A stretch of 64,000 nucleotides of DNA from Pandoraea commovens. GTDB taxonomy: Bacteria > Pseudomonadota > Gammaproteobacteria > Burkholderiales > Burkholderiaceae. The stretch spans positions 202,376 through 266,375 of the forward strand of contig NZ_CABPSA010000009.1 of NCBI RefSeq assembly GCF_902459615.1, in the 5' to 3' direction. Position 1 is the first letter of the stretch. Every line of letters begins with the position of its first letter. This document shows, in pieces, positions 1-8,928 of the stretch. A program made the position numbers and the translations under genes. The notes beneath the pieces are model-generated. The model was not told the DNA's origin, searched no databases, and worked only from the letters and a program-made list of their open reading frames with translations.

Positions 1-461
1 CCGCCGGCATCTGCTGCCTTGTTGTACAGGAACTGGCCAATCAGGTTTTCCAGCACGATGGCAGACTGCGTGAGCGTGATCGTATCACCGCCCTTGAGCA
101 TCTGATCATCACCCCCCGGCTCAAGTCCGATGTATTGCTCGCCGAGCAGGCCCGACGTCAGAATCTTCGCCGACGAGTCCTTCGGGAACTGGTACTGCGA
201 ATCCAGATTGAGCGTGACGTCGGCCAGATAACGCTTGTCGTCGAACTTGATCGACGCCACGCGCCCCACCACCACGCCAGCGCTCTTGACCGCCGCACGC
301 GGCTTGAGACCGCCGATGTTGTCGAACCGCACCGTGACCGGATAAGTATTCGAGAACGACAGCGAGCTCATGTTGCCCGCTTTGAGCGCGAGGAACAGGA
401 GGGCGGCAAAGCCGAGTACCACGAACAGGCCGACCCAGAAGTCGAGAGGGTGTTTTTTCAT
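1..461 (-). CDS. mlaD: MlaD, substrate-binding MCE protein of phospholipid ABC transporter (C-terminus off window)
   Basis: This is the N-terminal 153 codons of MlaD; the gene runs off the left edge. The protein starts MKKHPLDFWVG, has one membrane segment at about residues 8-25, then an MCE domain with a GLKPRAAVKSAGV stretch typical of the family. MlaD forms a periplasmic hexamer anchored in the inner membrane that passes phospholipids between MlaC and the MlaFE transporter, helping to keep outer-membrane lipid asymmetry. It lies 53 nt downstream of mlaE in an mlaF-mlaE-mlaD operon. The start is the first ATG after the mlaE stop and directly precedes the membrane anchor. Confidence 0.93.
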   Translation of the reverse strand, partial: MKKHPLDFWVGLFVVLGFAALLFLALKAGNMSSLSFSNTYPVTVRFDNIGGLKPRAAVKSAGVVVGRVASIKFDDKRYLADVTLNLDSQYQFPKDSSAKILTSGLLGEQYIGLEPGGDDQMLKGGDTITLTQSAIVLENLIGQFLYNKAADAG

Positions 462-514
462 TGTGTCAGTGTGCGCAAACTGTCTGTCTATGTCTTGGCA
501 GGCGAGCCGGCCTC

Positions 515-1282
515 TTAGCTGAACATGAGTGCCGTAAGCAGGAAGTCGAGGCCGAGCACGGCCAGCGATGCCTGCACGACCGTACGCGTCGTTGCACGCG
601 ACACGCCTTCCGGCGTCGGCTGTGCTTCGAAGCCCTGATACAGCGCGATGAAGGTGACGGCAATGCCGAACACGATGCTCTTGATGACGCCGTTCGCGAC
701 GTCCGCCCATACGTCCACGCCGCCTTGCATCTGCGACCAGAACGCACCGGAATCCACGCCGATCATCTCGACGCCGACGAGGTAACCGCCGAAAATACCG
801 ACCGCAGAGAAGATCGCCGCGAGGATCGGCATGGCGATCACGCCCGCCCAGAATCGCGGTGCGACCACGCGCGCGATCGGATCGATCGCCATCATCTCCA
901 TGGCGGTCAGTTGCTCGCCCGCCTTCATCAGACCGATCTCGGCGGTGAGCGACGTGCCCGCACGCCCGGCGAACAGCAGTGCCGTGACGACCGGTCCTAG
1001 CTCACGCACCAGCGACAGCGCCACGAGCAGACCGAGCGCTTGCTCCGAGCCGTACTTGTTGAGCGTGTAATAGCCTTGCAAGCCGAGCACGAAACCGACG
1101 AACAGGCCCGAGACGGCGATGATAACGAACGAATAGTTGCCGACGAAGTGAATCTGGTCCGTCACCAGACGCGGACGGCGCAGCAGCGCGGCGCTCGATC
1201 CGAGCATGCGCAGGAACATGCGCGCACCGTAACCCAGGCGCTCGACGTGGCCGCGAACAAAACTGCCAATGGTGGTAATCAT
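515..1282 (-). CDS. mlaE: MlaE, permease subunit of phospholipid ABC transporter
   Basis: The 255-residue product is a multi-pass inner-membrane permease of the MlaE family. The conserved core [19 protein letters not shown] followed by SLTAEIG and [11 protein letters not shown] is present. With MlaF (ATPase) and MlaD it forms the MlaFEDB complex that moves phospholipids across the envelope. The start codon overlaps the mlaF stop by 4 nt (ATGA type), so translation is probably coupled. Length fits the family (about 255-260 residues). Nothing is unusual in the sequence. Confidence 0.96.
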   Translation of the reverse strand: MITTIGSFVRGHVERLGYGARMFLRMLGSSAALLRRPRLVTDQIHFVGNYSFVIIAVSGLFVGFVLGLQGYYTLNKYGSEQALGLLVALSLVRELGPVVTALLFAGRAGTSLTAEIGLMKAGEQLTAMEMMAIDPIARVVAPRFWAGVIAMPILAAIFSAVGIFGGYLVGVEMIGVDSGAFWSQMQGGVDVWADVANGVIKSIVFGIAVTFIALYQGFEAQPTPEGVSRATTRTVVQASLAVLGLDFLLTALMFS

Positions 1283-2097
1283 GCACGCGCTCCGATACCG
1301 AAGTCTTCCGCGAGCGGCGGCGCGGGATACTGGAATTTCACGGGGCCGTCCGGCTGGGCGTCGATGAACTGGCGCACCGTCGGGTCGTTCGAGGCGCGCA
1401 GCGCGTCCGGCGCGCCCTCCGCGGCGATACGGCCTTCGCTGATGAAGTAGATGTAGTCGGCGATGGCGAACGTCTCGGCGACATCGTGCGAGACGATGAT
1501 CGACGTCGCGCCCAGCGCATCGTTGAGCTTACGGATCAGATTCGCCGTAATCCCCATCGAGATCGGGTCCAGACCCGTGAACGGCTCGTCGTACATGACG
1601 AGGTCCGGATCGAGCGCAATCGTGCGGGCGAGTGCCACACGGCGTGCCATCCCGCCGGAGATCTCGGCAGGCTTCATGTCGCGTGCGCCACGCAAGCCCA
1701 CAGCATTGAGCTTCATCAGCACGAGGTCACGGATCAGGTCTTCGTCGAGACGGGTGTGTTCGCGCAGCGGAAACGCCACGTTTTCGAACACGGTCATGTC
1801 GGTAAACAGCGCGCCGAACTGGAACAGCATGCCCATGCGGCGACGCAAGCGGTACCAGCCGTCGCGGTCGAGCGTGGAAACATCGGTCCCGTCGAAATCG
1901 ACCTGACCTTTACTGGCGTGCACGAGACCGCCGATCAGACGCAGCACGGTCGTTTTACCGCAGCCGGAGCCCCCCATGACCGCAATGACCTTACCGCGGG
2001 GAAACCGCATATTCAGCCCCGAAAGCACCAGACGTTCGCCATAACCAAAGCTGACGTCGCGCAGTTCGAGCAGATTTTCCGGATTCGGGGTAGGCAC
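1279..2097 (-). CDS. mlaF: MlaF, ATPase subunit of phospholipid ABC transporter
   Basis: ABC ATPase of 272 residues if read from the GTG at 2097. It has Walker [10 protein letters not shown] (residues 42-50), signature SGGMARR (147-153), Walker B LVMYDE (166-171) and the switch His in SHD (204). The SGGM signature and the length match MlaF (269 residues in E. coli). The frame stays open upstream to 2262, but that part (rich in Arg, Pro and Trp) does not look like an ABC N-terminus and lies above a likely promoter -10 element. The Shine-Dalgarno sequence is weak. First gene of mlaFED. Confidence 0.95.
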   Translation of the reverse strand: MPTPNPENLLELRDVSFGYGERLVLSGLNMRFPRGKVIAVMGGSGCGKTTVLRLIGGLVHASKGQVDFDGTDVSTLDRDGWYRLRRRMGMLFQFGALFTDMTVFENVAFPLREHTRLDEDLIRDLVLMKLNAVGLRGARDMKPAEISGGMARRVALARTIALDPDLVMYDEPFTGLDPISMGITANLIRKLNDALGATSIIVSHDVAETFAIADYIYFISEGRIAAEGAPDALRASNDPTVRQFIDAQPDGPVKFQYPAPPLAEDFGIGARA

Positions 2098-2130
2098 GTT
2101 TCGGGTCTTATAGTGCGGCGCAAAACGCCA

Positions 2131-2136
2131 ATTATA
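2131..2136 (-). promoter_or_regulatory. Possible -10 element for mlaFED
   Basis: A perfect TATAAT reads on the minus strand about 34 nt upstream of the mlaF GTG. No good -35 hexamer sits 16-18 bp upstream, so this is a weak assignment. It does agree with choosing the GTG start rather than the longer open frame. Confidence 0.3.
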
Positions 2137-2322
2137 GGGGGGTTTACCAATCGATGCCGTCCACGCCGGGTCGGCGAAAGCAAGGAATGGCGCTGCCCCG
2201 CGGGATTCTACAGGCCCCGGACGTATTGCTGCGATAACGTTCCAATAGCCGCAACGCCGCAAAAACCCAACGCCACCAAGGACTTATCGTCTTCTGGCCC
2301 CGCGCCGGTGTTGCGCCGTTGC

Positions 2323-2328
2323 TACAAT
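2323..2328 (+). promoter_or_regulatory. Possible -10 element for the GNAT gene
   Basis: TACAAT lies 33 nt upstream of the ATG at 2361. An earlier in-frame start (2319) would lie upstream of this element, which favours 2361 as the translation start. No convincing -35 is seen. Confidence 0.3.
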
Positions 2329-2360
2329 ACGACGTTTCGCCCTCGTCATCGTTCCTCGGG

Positions 2361-2951
2361 ATGTCCTCCGCTACCCCTCCTACTTTCCGCCCCGTCGCGC
2401 CGCAGTCTACGGCGACATCGGACTTTCGGATTCGTCCGATGCAACCTGGCGACCTTCCCCACGTGCTGACGGTGCAGGCCCTCGCATATGGCCACCTGAT
2501 GCTGGAATCGGAAGCCACCCTCGCCTCGCGTCTGGCGTTATCGCCGCAGACCTGCTGGGTGGCGGTGGATGCGTCAGATGCTGAGCCGGCCGGGCCGACG
2601 GACGCAGGCATCGCGGGCTATCTGTTCACGCACCCCTGGCATCTCACCGCACCGCCGCCGCTGGACACCGTCCTCGACGCGCTGCCGGACGCCCCCGATT
2701 GCTGGTACGTGCACGACATGGCGCTTGCACCACGCACGCGTGGCGCCGGCGTGGCCGGTCAGCTTTATGCCGCCGCGTTGTCGGCAGCGCAATCGCTCGG
2801 CCTGCGCGCCTCGGCATTGGTGGCCGTGCAGCAATCGCAGGGGTTCTGGGCCCGCTTCGGGTATCAGGTCACAGTGGACGTCTCGCCGCAGATCGCCGCC
2901 AAACTGGCGGGCTATGGCGATGGCGCAGTCTTCATGACGCGCGAACTGTAA
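2361..2951 (+). CDS. GNAT-family N-acetyltransferase
   Basis: The 196-residue product has the GNAT fold. FRIRPMQPGDLPHV (residues 22-35) is the usual first strand and helix, and LAPRTRGAGVAGQLY (122-136) is motif A with the R-x-x-G-x-G/A acetyl-CoA pyrophosphate loop. The C-terminal FWARFGYQV is the typical final strand. The substrate cannot be told from sequence. It stands alone on the plus strand between mlaFED and the thi operon, with which it converges. The start at 2361 was chosen because an upstream in-frame start precedes a likely -10 box. Family certain, function unknown. Confidence 0.88.
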   Translation: MSSATPPTFRPVAPQSTATSDFRIRPMQPGDLPHVLTVQALAYGHLMLESEATLASRLALSPQTCWVAVDASDAEPAGPTDAGIAGYLFTHPWHLTAPPPLDTVLDALPDAPDCWYVHDMALAPRTRGAGVAGQLYAAALSAAQSLGLRASALVAVQQSQGFWARFGYQVTVDVSPQIAAKLAGYGDGAVFMTREL

Positions 2952-2976
2952 CCACCGCCAACGGCGCACAGCAAAC

Positions 2977-4179
2977 TCACGGCCGTCGCGCGAATTCCTT
3001 CTGCATCGAACGGACGGCTGCGGCCACGTCCTCCGCTTCCGTCACGGCGCGCACGACGGCCGTGCATCCTACGCCAGTCTCGAGCACCTGCGGCAGGTTG
3101 GCCGCGTCGATGCCGCCAATCGCCACCAGCGGGTAATGCGGCGCGATGAGCCTCACGTAACGCGCCAGCTTCGCCAGCCCTTGCGGAGCGGTGGCGATGA
3201 CCTTGGTCGTCGTCGGAAACACTGCGCCGACGGCCAGATAGCTTGGACGGAAGTGATGCGCCGCGAGAATCTCGTAATAGCCGTGCGTGCTGATGCCCAG
3301 CCGCATGCCGCTCGCGTGCAGCGTCGCGACTTCGTCGGCCGAGAGCGCCGCCATGTCTTCCTGACCGAGATGCACGCCGTAGGCGGCGGCCTGCGCCGCC
3401 TCACGCCAGTGATCGTTGATGAACCACGCGCTGTCGTGCGTCACTCGGCGACCCGCCGCCACCGTGCGCTCGATCTCGCTGCGCAGCCCCGGATGCGCCG
3501 GGTCCTTGATGCGCAACTGGACCGTCCCGACCTGAAGATCGGCCATCCGCTCGCACCAATCGGCGTCGGGCAGCACCGGGTAGAGACCCAGTCGCGTCGG
3601 GCACGCCGGAAAGCGCCCCGGCGACGGCACTTGACCGAGCACAGCGGGAAACGTCTCAAGCACGGTCGGCCATGCGCCCAGCGTGTCGACGTCTTCCGCA
3701 CGCGCGTGACTGCCGTTCGTGCGCCATGCGCGGCCGAGCACCAACGCGTCGTGCGGTGCGAAACCGCAGTCCAAAAACGCGGCAAATGCAGGAAAGAATG
3801 CAGGATCGTCGACGCCCACCACACGATAGACGCCATCCGGCGTGTACAGCGTGTCTTCCACGTGCCCCTGCGCGAGGGCATGCGAGCAAAGCACGACCGC
3901 GCCATTCGCGCGCCATGCGTCCAGGCGGACGGACGCCGCCGTGCCCAGTCCATGCTCAGGCACGAGCGGCAACCAGACGACATCGCCCTGCCCAGCACTA
4001 ACCGGTGTCTCGGCGTGCAGGCGCCATTGCGGCGATGTCGACTCGTCCGGCCACGGTGCGAGGCGCGCGCGAATCGCGTCGGCGGCCTGCTGCCAGGCCA
4101 CCGCGAGCGGTGCGTCGGCGGGCAGGCATTGCACGTGCAGCATAGGCACAGCCCCGGCGGCGCGAGCGTGCGTCGTCAT
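2977..4179 (-). CDS. thiE: Thiamine-phosphate synthase ThiE with long N-terminal extension
   Basis: The C-terminal ~205 residues are a thiamine-phosphate synthase, which joins HMP pyrophosphate to the thiazole phosphate. Motifs visible are QLRIKD (221-226), IND (254-256), GVHLGQED (268-275), PTTTK (322-326) and VAIGGID near the end. At 400 residues it is about twice the usual ThiE length. Residues 1-190 form a separate segment without a motif I can assign securely; FAAFLDCGFAPHDALVLGRAW (132-152) faintly resembles the last helices of HMP-P kinase (ThiD). The ATG at 4179 follows an AAGGA Shine-Dalgarno sequence. It lies 61 nt after thiG as the last gene of the riboswitch-controlled thiOSGE operon. 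Confidence 0.92.
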   Translation of the reverse strand: MTTHARAAGAVPMLHVQCLPADAPLAVAWQQAADAIRARLAPWPDESTSPQWRLHAETPVSAGQGDVVWLPLVPEHGLGTAASVRLDAWRANGAVVLCSHALAQGHVEDTLYTPDGVYRVVGVDDPAFFPAFAAFLDCGFAPHDALVLGRAWRTNGSHARAEDVDTLGAWPTVLETFPAVLGQVPSPGRFPACPTRLGLYPVLPDADWCERMADLQVGTVQLRIKDPAHPGLRSEIERTVAAGRRVTHDSAWFINDHWREAAQAAAYGVHLGQEDMAALSADEVATLHASGMRLGISTHGYYEILAAHHFRPSYLAVGAVFPTTTKVIATAPQGLAKLARYVRLIAPHYPLVAIGGIDAANLPQVLETGVGCTAVVRAVTEAEDVAAAVRSMQKEFARRP

Positions 4180-4240
4180 GAAAAATCCTTGTTGATCCGG
4201 CCCCGCGTCGCGCGGCCGTGGGTCATGAAATCGGGAAGGG

Positions 4241-5086
4241 TCAGCTACCGGACTGATGCCAGAACGGCACGCCCACGACCGGGGTGCTGGCTTCGGCGCT
4301 CTCGCGCTCGGCCATCGGGCCCGCGAGCCATGCGGCGCGTCCCGCCTTGATCGCTCCCGCGAACGCACCCGCCATCTCCACCGGCTGCGCGGCAAGCGCG
4401 ACAGCGGTATTGAGCAGCACGCCGTCGTAGCCCCACTCCATCACCTGACAGGCGTGCGACGGCAAACCGAGGCCCGCGTCGACGATCAGCGGCGTATCCG
4501 GCAGACGGTCGCGCAACAGACGCAGACCATACGGATTGATCACGCCCTTGCCGGTACCGATCGGGGCACCCCACGGCATCAGCGCCTGACAGCCAACGTC
4601 GAGCAGTCGACGGCACAGCACCAGATCTTCCGTGCAGTACGGCAGGACCTTGAAACCCTCGCGAATCAGTTGCTCGGCGGCCGTCACCAGACCGAACGGG
4701 TCGGGCTGAAGCGTGTAGTCGTCGCCGATGAGTTCGAGCTTGATCCAGTCGGTCTCGAAGACTTCGCGCGCCATTTGCGCCGTCGTCACCGCTTCCTGCA
4801 CTGAATGGCAACCCGCCGTATTGGGCAGCACCGGCACCGCAAGGCGGCGCAGCGTGTCCCAGAAATGACCTTCCGATGCTTGCGCCCCGGTGCCCGAGAG
4901 CTGACGGCGCAATGCCACCGTCACCATGCCCGGACGCGCCGCGTCGATGGAATCGTTCAGTGCTTGCAGCGACGGATAACGCGCCGTGCCGAGCAGGAAG
5001 CGGCTGCCGAAGCGGGTGTCGTAGAGCGTGAGCGCATCACGCGTGCTGCTTGCGGCCACGTTGTTCGATTCGGTGAATGCGTTCAT
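4241..5086 (-). CDS. thiG: Thiazole synthase ThiG
   Basis: ThiG is a TIM-barrel enzyme that builds the thiazole ring from deoxyxylulose 5-phosphate, dehydroglycine and ThiS thiocarboxylate. The Schiff-base Lys is K116 in [20 protein letters not shown] and [13 protein letters not shown] are family signatures. I chose the ATG at 5086 because it has a GGAGG ribosome site and begins one base after the thiS stop; the frame extends to 5116 but would overlap thiS. The C-terminus (about 20 residues after LAGPMAERE) is a little longer than in E. coli. Product 281 residues. Confidence 0.96.
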   Translation of the reverse strand: MNAFTESNNVAASSTRDALTLYDTRFGSRFLLGTARYPSLQALNDSIDAARPGMVTVALRRQLSGTGAQASEGHFWDTLRRLAVPVLPNTAGCHSVQEAVTTAQMAREVFETDWIKLELIGDDYTLQPDPFGLVTAAEQLIREGFKVLPYCTEDLVLCRRLLDVGCQALMPWGAPIGTGKGVINPYGLRLLRDRLPDTPLIVDAGLGLPSHACQVMEWGYDGVLLNTAVALAAQPVEMAGAFAGAIKAGRAAWLAGPMAERESAEASTPVVGVPFWHQSGS

Positions 5087-5087
5087 T

Positions 5088-5285
5088 TCAGCCTCCGGCC
5101 ACCGGTTGCACGACATCGATCTTGTCGCCCTGCGCGAGTGCGCGCGCGGCGTATTGCGTCTTGGGCACGAATTGCCCGTTGATTGCCGCCGCGAAAGGCG
5201 GCTTGGCGCCGTAGGCGGCGAGCGCCTCGGCCAGCGTCGCCGTGTCGGCCACGCTCAGCATCTGTTGATTGATATGGATGTCCAT
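5088..5285 (-). CDS. thiS: Sulfur carrier protein ThiS
   Basis: The 65-residue ubiquitin-fold carrier ends in the required Gly-Gly (PVAGG). ThiF-type adenylation makes the C-terminal thiocarboxylate that donates sulfur to ThiG. The internal [13 protein letters not shown] is the classic end of the family. It lies between thiO (16 nt gap) and thiG (1 nt gap), so the order thiO-thiS-thiG-thiE is intact. No thiF is present in this window. Confidence 0.95.
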   Translation of the reverse strand: MDIHINQQMLSVADTATLAEALAAYGAKPPFAAAINGQFVPKTQYAARALAQGDKIDVVQPVAGG

Positions 5286-5301
5286 TGCGTACCGCTTCCT
5301 C

Positions 5302-6459
5302 TCATGCCTGACGAAACAGTTCCGGCCACGGCCGGCTGGCTCGCCACGTCTCCCAGTCGAACGCGTCCGCCGATCCCGACGGCGCGCTCCTCGATTGCAT
5401 CAATGCCTGCGCCAGCGCGCACGCTTCGCCGGTGACCGCCGGTGCGAGCAGATAGCCGTGACGGTACAGACCGTTCACGCGCAGCAACCGTGCGCCGTCC
5501 CACTGCACGCGCGGCAGATGGTCGGGCAGCGCCGGGCGGCAATTGACGTTCAGCTCAACGATGCGCGCCTCGCCGAACGCCGGGTTCAGCGAGTGCGCCG
5601 CCGAGAGCAGTTCGAGCGCCGAGCGCACGGTCATCGGCGACATATCTTCCGATTCGAGTTCGGTCGCCCCGATCACGTACAGATCGTTTTCCTTGGGCGC
5701 GATGTAGATCGGATAGCGCGGGTGCAACAGGCGCACCGGGCGACGCAGACCGATTCCCGGTGCGTGAATGCGCACCACCTCGCCACGCACACCGCGCAGC
5801 TGGGTGAGCGCTTCGCGTGCGCCCAGTCCGCGACAGTCGATGACCAGACCGGCATCCGGATATTCGCCCTCGGCAATTTCGGTGTTCCAGTGCAGGTCCG
5901 CGCCCGCCTTCGCAAGTCCTGCGGCCAGCGCACGCAATAACTGACGGTTATCCAGTTGCCCTTCGTTCGGCAGCAGCCAGCCTTCCTGGAAACGTCCGGC
6001 GAGCGCCGGTTCCACATCCTTCAGTTGTGCACCCGAAATCCGTTCGACGCCGCCACGCAGCAGTTCGGGCGGTGCATTCGCACGCATGCGACGGTCGAAC
6101 ATCACGGCCTCGGCGCGGTCGGGCTGATGCCACACGACCAGCGTGCCGTTGCGTTGGAAGAAGACGTGTTCGGGAAGGCCGTCGATCAGCGCAGGCCAGC
6201 GCTCAAGTCCGACCGCGCCCATCTCGACGATGCTCGGCTCGGCCACGGCGGCCTCGGCCAGCGGCGCGAGCATGGCGGCGGCGACCCAGCCAGCGGCGGA
6301 CGAGCCATCGGCATCGCCCCGCTCGTAAAGCGCCACGCGCGCGCCGGCGCCAATCAGTTGCCACGCGAGCAGACGGCCGGACAGCCCGCCGCCCAGCACG
6401 GCAATGTCGGGACGCGACACGGCCGAACGCGAAGGGGAAATGGCAGCCGTCGCGCTCAT
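5302..6459 (-). CDS. thiO: Glycine oxidase-type FAD oxidoreductase ThiO
   Basis: The 385-residue product is a DAO-family flavoenzyme. It has a dinucleotide-binding GGGLSG (residues 23-28) after a short N-terminal tail, and a C-terminal NGLYRHGYLLAPAVT that closes the FAD site. ThiO oxidises glycine to the dehydroglycine that ThiG needs. Position right behind the TPP riboswitch and ahead of thiS supports the thiamine role. An in-frame GTG at 6498 would add 13 residues; neither start has a strong Shine-Dalgarno sequence, and I prefer the ATG at 6459. Confidence 0.9.
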   Translation of the reverse strand: MSATAAISPSRSAVSRPDIAVLGGGLSGRLLAWQLIGAGARVALYERGDADGSSAAGWVAAAMLAPLAEAAVAEPSIVEMGAVGLERWPALIDGLPEHVFFQRNGTLVVWHQPDRAEAVMFDRRMRANAPPELLRGGVERISGAQLKDVEPALAGRFQEGWLLPNEGQLDNRQLLRALAAGLAKAGADLHWNTEIAEGEYPDAGLVIDCRGLGAREALTQLRGVRGEVVRIHAPGIGLRRPVRLLHPRYPIYIAPKENDLYVIGATELESEDMSPMTVRSALELLSAAHSLNPAFGEARIVELNVNCRPALPDHLPRVQWDGARLLRVNGLYRHGYLLAPAVTGEACALAQALMQSRSAPSGSADAFDWETWRASRPWPELFRQA

Positions 6460-6603
6460 ACGCGCATTGCCGCGCAAGCCATCACGGCGCGCAGGCACTC
6501 AGGGGAATACGAAGAATGTTGTGGAAGGCAACGCATGGGGCCCTTTCCTCATGAAAGCAAAAGGACGAAACGGTGATGGCCACCTTACCCCAATGGAGGA
6601 GTC

Positions 6604-6702
6604 GGAAACTTCCCACGCCGGTATTACCCGGGTCGGGTGCAAAGGGTCTCTCTCAGCCCCGTGACTTCTTTGACGTGACTACGCCAATTACGGAGCACCC
6701 CT
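6604..6702 (-). promoter_or_regulatory. TPP riboswitch (THI element) upstream of thiOSGE
   Basis: On the minus strand the aptamer opens with GGGGTGCTCC, has GGGGCTGAGAGAGACCC in the middle, and ends with GGGTAATACCGGCGTGGGAAG. CTGAGA and the TAATACC-GCG-GGAAG block are the invariant thiamine pyrophosphate pocket. It sits about 145 nt upstream of thiO. TPP binding is expected to turn the operon off; I do not see a strong intrinsic terminator between aptamer and gene, so control of translation initiation is more likely than termination. Confidence 0.94.
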
Positions 6703-6717
6703 GTTTCGCCCGGAGCC

Positions 6718-6747
6718 ATTACAACATAGATGCCAACGCCCGTGCAA
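6718..6747 (-). promoter_or_regulatory. Likely promoter of the thi operon
   Basis: TTGCAC (6742-6747) and TGTAAT (6718-6723) read on the minus strand with an 18 bp spacer, and would start transcription about 10 nt before the TPP aptamer. The position fits a riboswitch leader; the hexamers are only fair. Confidence 0.5.
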
Positions 6748-6971
6748 GCAGGCTTCCCGGGCGATTGCACGCTCGTCGCGTCTCGTTTTTTGAGATCTCC
6801 CGCCCCTGATTCCGGCCGCTTGTAACGGTCCGTAAACTGAAAATCCCCGTCACGCGCGGCTCAGGCCGTAAATCGTGCAACGCACCATCGGGAACTGCGG
6901 TCAAATGGGCCATATGTGCGAAACGTATAGATAACAACGTTGCCCCACTGCGGCCGCGCCGCCCGACGATC

Positions 6972-8759
6972 ATGGCCAACACGCCGACCCACACGCCACA
7001 CGCCCCGCAACCCTCGGGCGACACCGCCGCACCACCGCCTAAACCACCCAAACATCCCACCGCCTGGCAACTGATCCGTCCCTACTGGGTCTCGGAGAAG
7101 CGCTGGGAGGGTCGACGCCTGCTCGCGCTCGTGATCGCCCTGAACCTCGCCGTCGTGTTCATCAACGTGCGGCTCAACGCGTGGAACGCCAGCTTTTACG
7201 ACGCGCTCGACAAGCGCAACTGGCCGGTCTTCAAGTCGTCGCTCGCAGAGTTCGCGGTGCTGGCGTTCAGCTTCATCATCATTGCGACCTTCCGCACTTA
7301 CTTCCGTCAGATGCTGGAGATCCGCTGGCGTCAGTGGGTGACGGACGCGAACCTCACGAAGTGGTTCGCGCATCGCGCTTACTACCGCATCGAACGCGAT
7401 CACCTCGCCGACAACCCCGACCAGCGTATTTCGGAAGACATCCGCACGCTCGTCAGTTCGTCGCTCGCGCTGTCGCTCGACTTGTTGACGACGCTCGTCT
7501 CGCTGTTCTCCTTCATCACGATTCTGTGGACGATCTCGGGCGCGGTGTCCTTCGTGCTGGCGGGGATGAACGTGACGATTCCAGGCTACATGGTGTGGGT
7601 CGCCGCGCTGTACGCCATCGTCGGTTCATTCCTGATCTTCAAAGTCGGCCGCCCGCTCGTCGGACTCAGCTACCGGCAGCAACAGGTCGAAGCCGACTTT
7701 CGTTTTCTGCTGGTGCGGCTGCGTGAATCGGCCGAGCAGGTCGCGCTCTATCGTGGCGAGGGCGCGGAGTTATCGCGTCTGAAGTCGGCGTTCGGCGCGG
7801 TGCGCGACAACTGGTGGCAGATCATGGTCGTGACGAAACGCCTGATCTTCGCGAACTCGATCTACGCGCAGATCGCCATCGTCTTTCCGATCATGGCAGC
7901 AGCACCCCGCTACTTCGCAGGCGCGTTCACGCTGGGCGTGCTGATGCGAATCATCGATGCCTTCGGGCAAGTGAGCGACGGTTTCTCCTGGTTCGTGAAT
8001 AGCTTTTCGACGCTGGCCGACTGGAAGGCAACGATCAACCGTCTGCGCGAATTCACACGCGTCATCGACGCCACACCGCACCCTCAGGGCGGCATCGCCG
8101 TGGTGACGGCCAGTGACGCCCCTGCCTACACCGCCGCCGACCTGCAGCTGTCGCTACCGAACGGCGCGCCGCTTACGGCCGCCGGGTCGTTCGCCTTCGC
8201 GCCCGGCTCGCGCTGGCTGGTGCGCGGCCGCTCCGGTTGCGGCAAGAGCACCATGCTGCGCGCCCTTGCCGGTCTCTGGCCGTTCGGCAGCGGACGCATC
8301 GAAGTCCCCGCCAACGCCCGCGTGCTGTTCCTCTCGCAGCAAAGCTATCTGCCCATCGACACGCTCAAGGCCGCACTCGCGTTCCCGTCGTCGCCCGACA
8401 CGTTCACCGATGCCGAGTGCCGCGACGCCCTGAACGCCGTGAACCTCGGACAATACGGCGACGACCTGCTGACCTCGGCGCATTGGGCGCGACGTCTTTC
8501 CGGCGGCGAGCAACAGCGACTGGCGGCCGCGCGCGCACTGCTGCAAAAGCCCGACTTCCTGTTTCTGGACGAAGCGACGAGCGCGCTCGATGTCGAAACC
8601 GAAGAAGCCGTGTACGACGCACTGCACGCGCAACTGCCCGACACGGCCATCGTCAGCGTGGCCCACCGCGACACGCTGGCCCGCTTCCATCAGCACACGA
8701 TGACGTTGCACGCGGCGACCGAGATCGATCCGCCTCGGGTAGTCGGCGCGGCATGGTGA
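6972..8759 (+). CDS. ABC transporter, fused permease-ATPase of the YddA/SbmA (ABCD) type
   Basis: A 595-residue half-transporter. A Pro-rich cytosolic tail (1-30) is followed by a membrane domain of about six helices, then an ATPase with Walker A GRSGCGKST (419-427), signature LSGGEQQR (about 510), Walker B FLFLDEATS and the switch His in SVAHR. The N-terminal motif LNAWNASFYDALDKRNW and the EEA-like region ADNPDQRISEDIR place it with YddA, SbmA/BacA and the peroxisomal ABCD exporters rather than MsbA. Members move peptides, acyl-CoA or vitamin B12-like cargo; the substrate here is unknown. It is divergent from the thi operon, so thiamine-related transport is only a guess. Confidence 0.9.
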   Translation: MANTPTHTPHAPQPSGDTAAPPPKPPKHPTAWQLIRPYWVSEKRWEGRRLLALVIALNLAVVFINVRLNAWNASFYDALDKRNWPVFKSSLAEFAVLAFSFIIIATFRTYFRQMLEIRWRQWVTDANLTKWFAHRAYYRIERDHLADNPDQRISEDIRTLVSSSLALSLDLLTTLVSLFSFITILWTISGAVSFVLAGMNVTIPGYMVWVAALYAIVGSFLIFKVGRPLVGLSYRQQQVEADFRFLLVRLRESAEQVALYRGEGAELSRLKSAFGAVRDNWWQIMVVTKRLIFANSIYAQIAIVFPIMAAAPRYFAGAFTLGVLMRIIDAFGQVSDGFSWFVNSFSTLADWKATINRLREFTRVIDATPHPQGGIAVVTASDAPAYTAADLQLSLPNGAPLTAAGSFAFAPGSRWLVRGRSGCGKSTMLRALAGLWPFGSGRIEVPANARVLFLSQQSYLPIDTLKAALAFPSSPDTFTDAECRDALNAVNLGQYGDDLLTSAHWARRLSGGEQQRLAAARALLQKPDFLFLDEATSALDVETEEAVYDALHAQLPDTAIVSVAHRDTLARFHQHTMTLHAATEIDPPRVVGAAW

Positions 8760-8928
8760 CGGCATAGTGACGACGTAGGGGCGGCAGATCTCACGTCGCC
8801 CCGTACCATTCCCACCGGGCGATTCCTCCACTTTGTTCACTTCGTAAATAATATTGACGCGGCTGTCCCGGCACCGAGACGGTTTGGCATAATCACGAGC
8901 ACCCCTTCAGGCTATCTCCGGGCTCATC

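Noticed and set aside
2097-2262. N-terminal extension of MlaF to 2262
   Set aside because: The added residues lack ABC character and sit upstream of a TATAAT element; the GTG at 2097 gives the family length.
3136-4350. A 404-codon plus-strand frame opposite thiE/thiG
   Set aside because: Antisense shadow of two genes with clear motifs; composition is Arg/His-rich with no domain.
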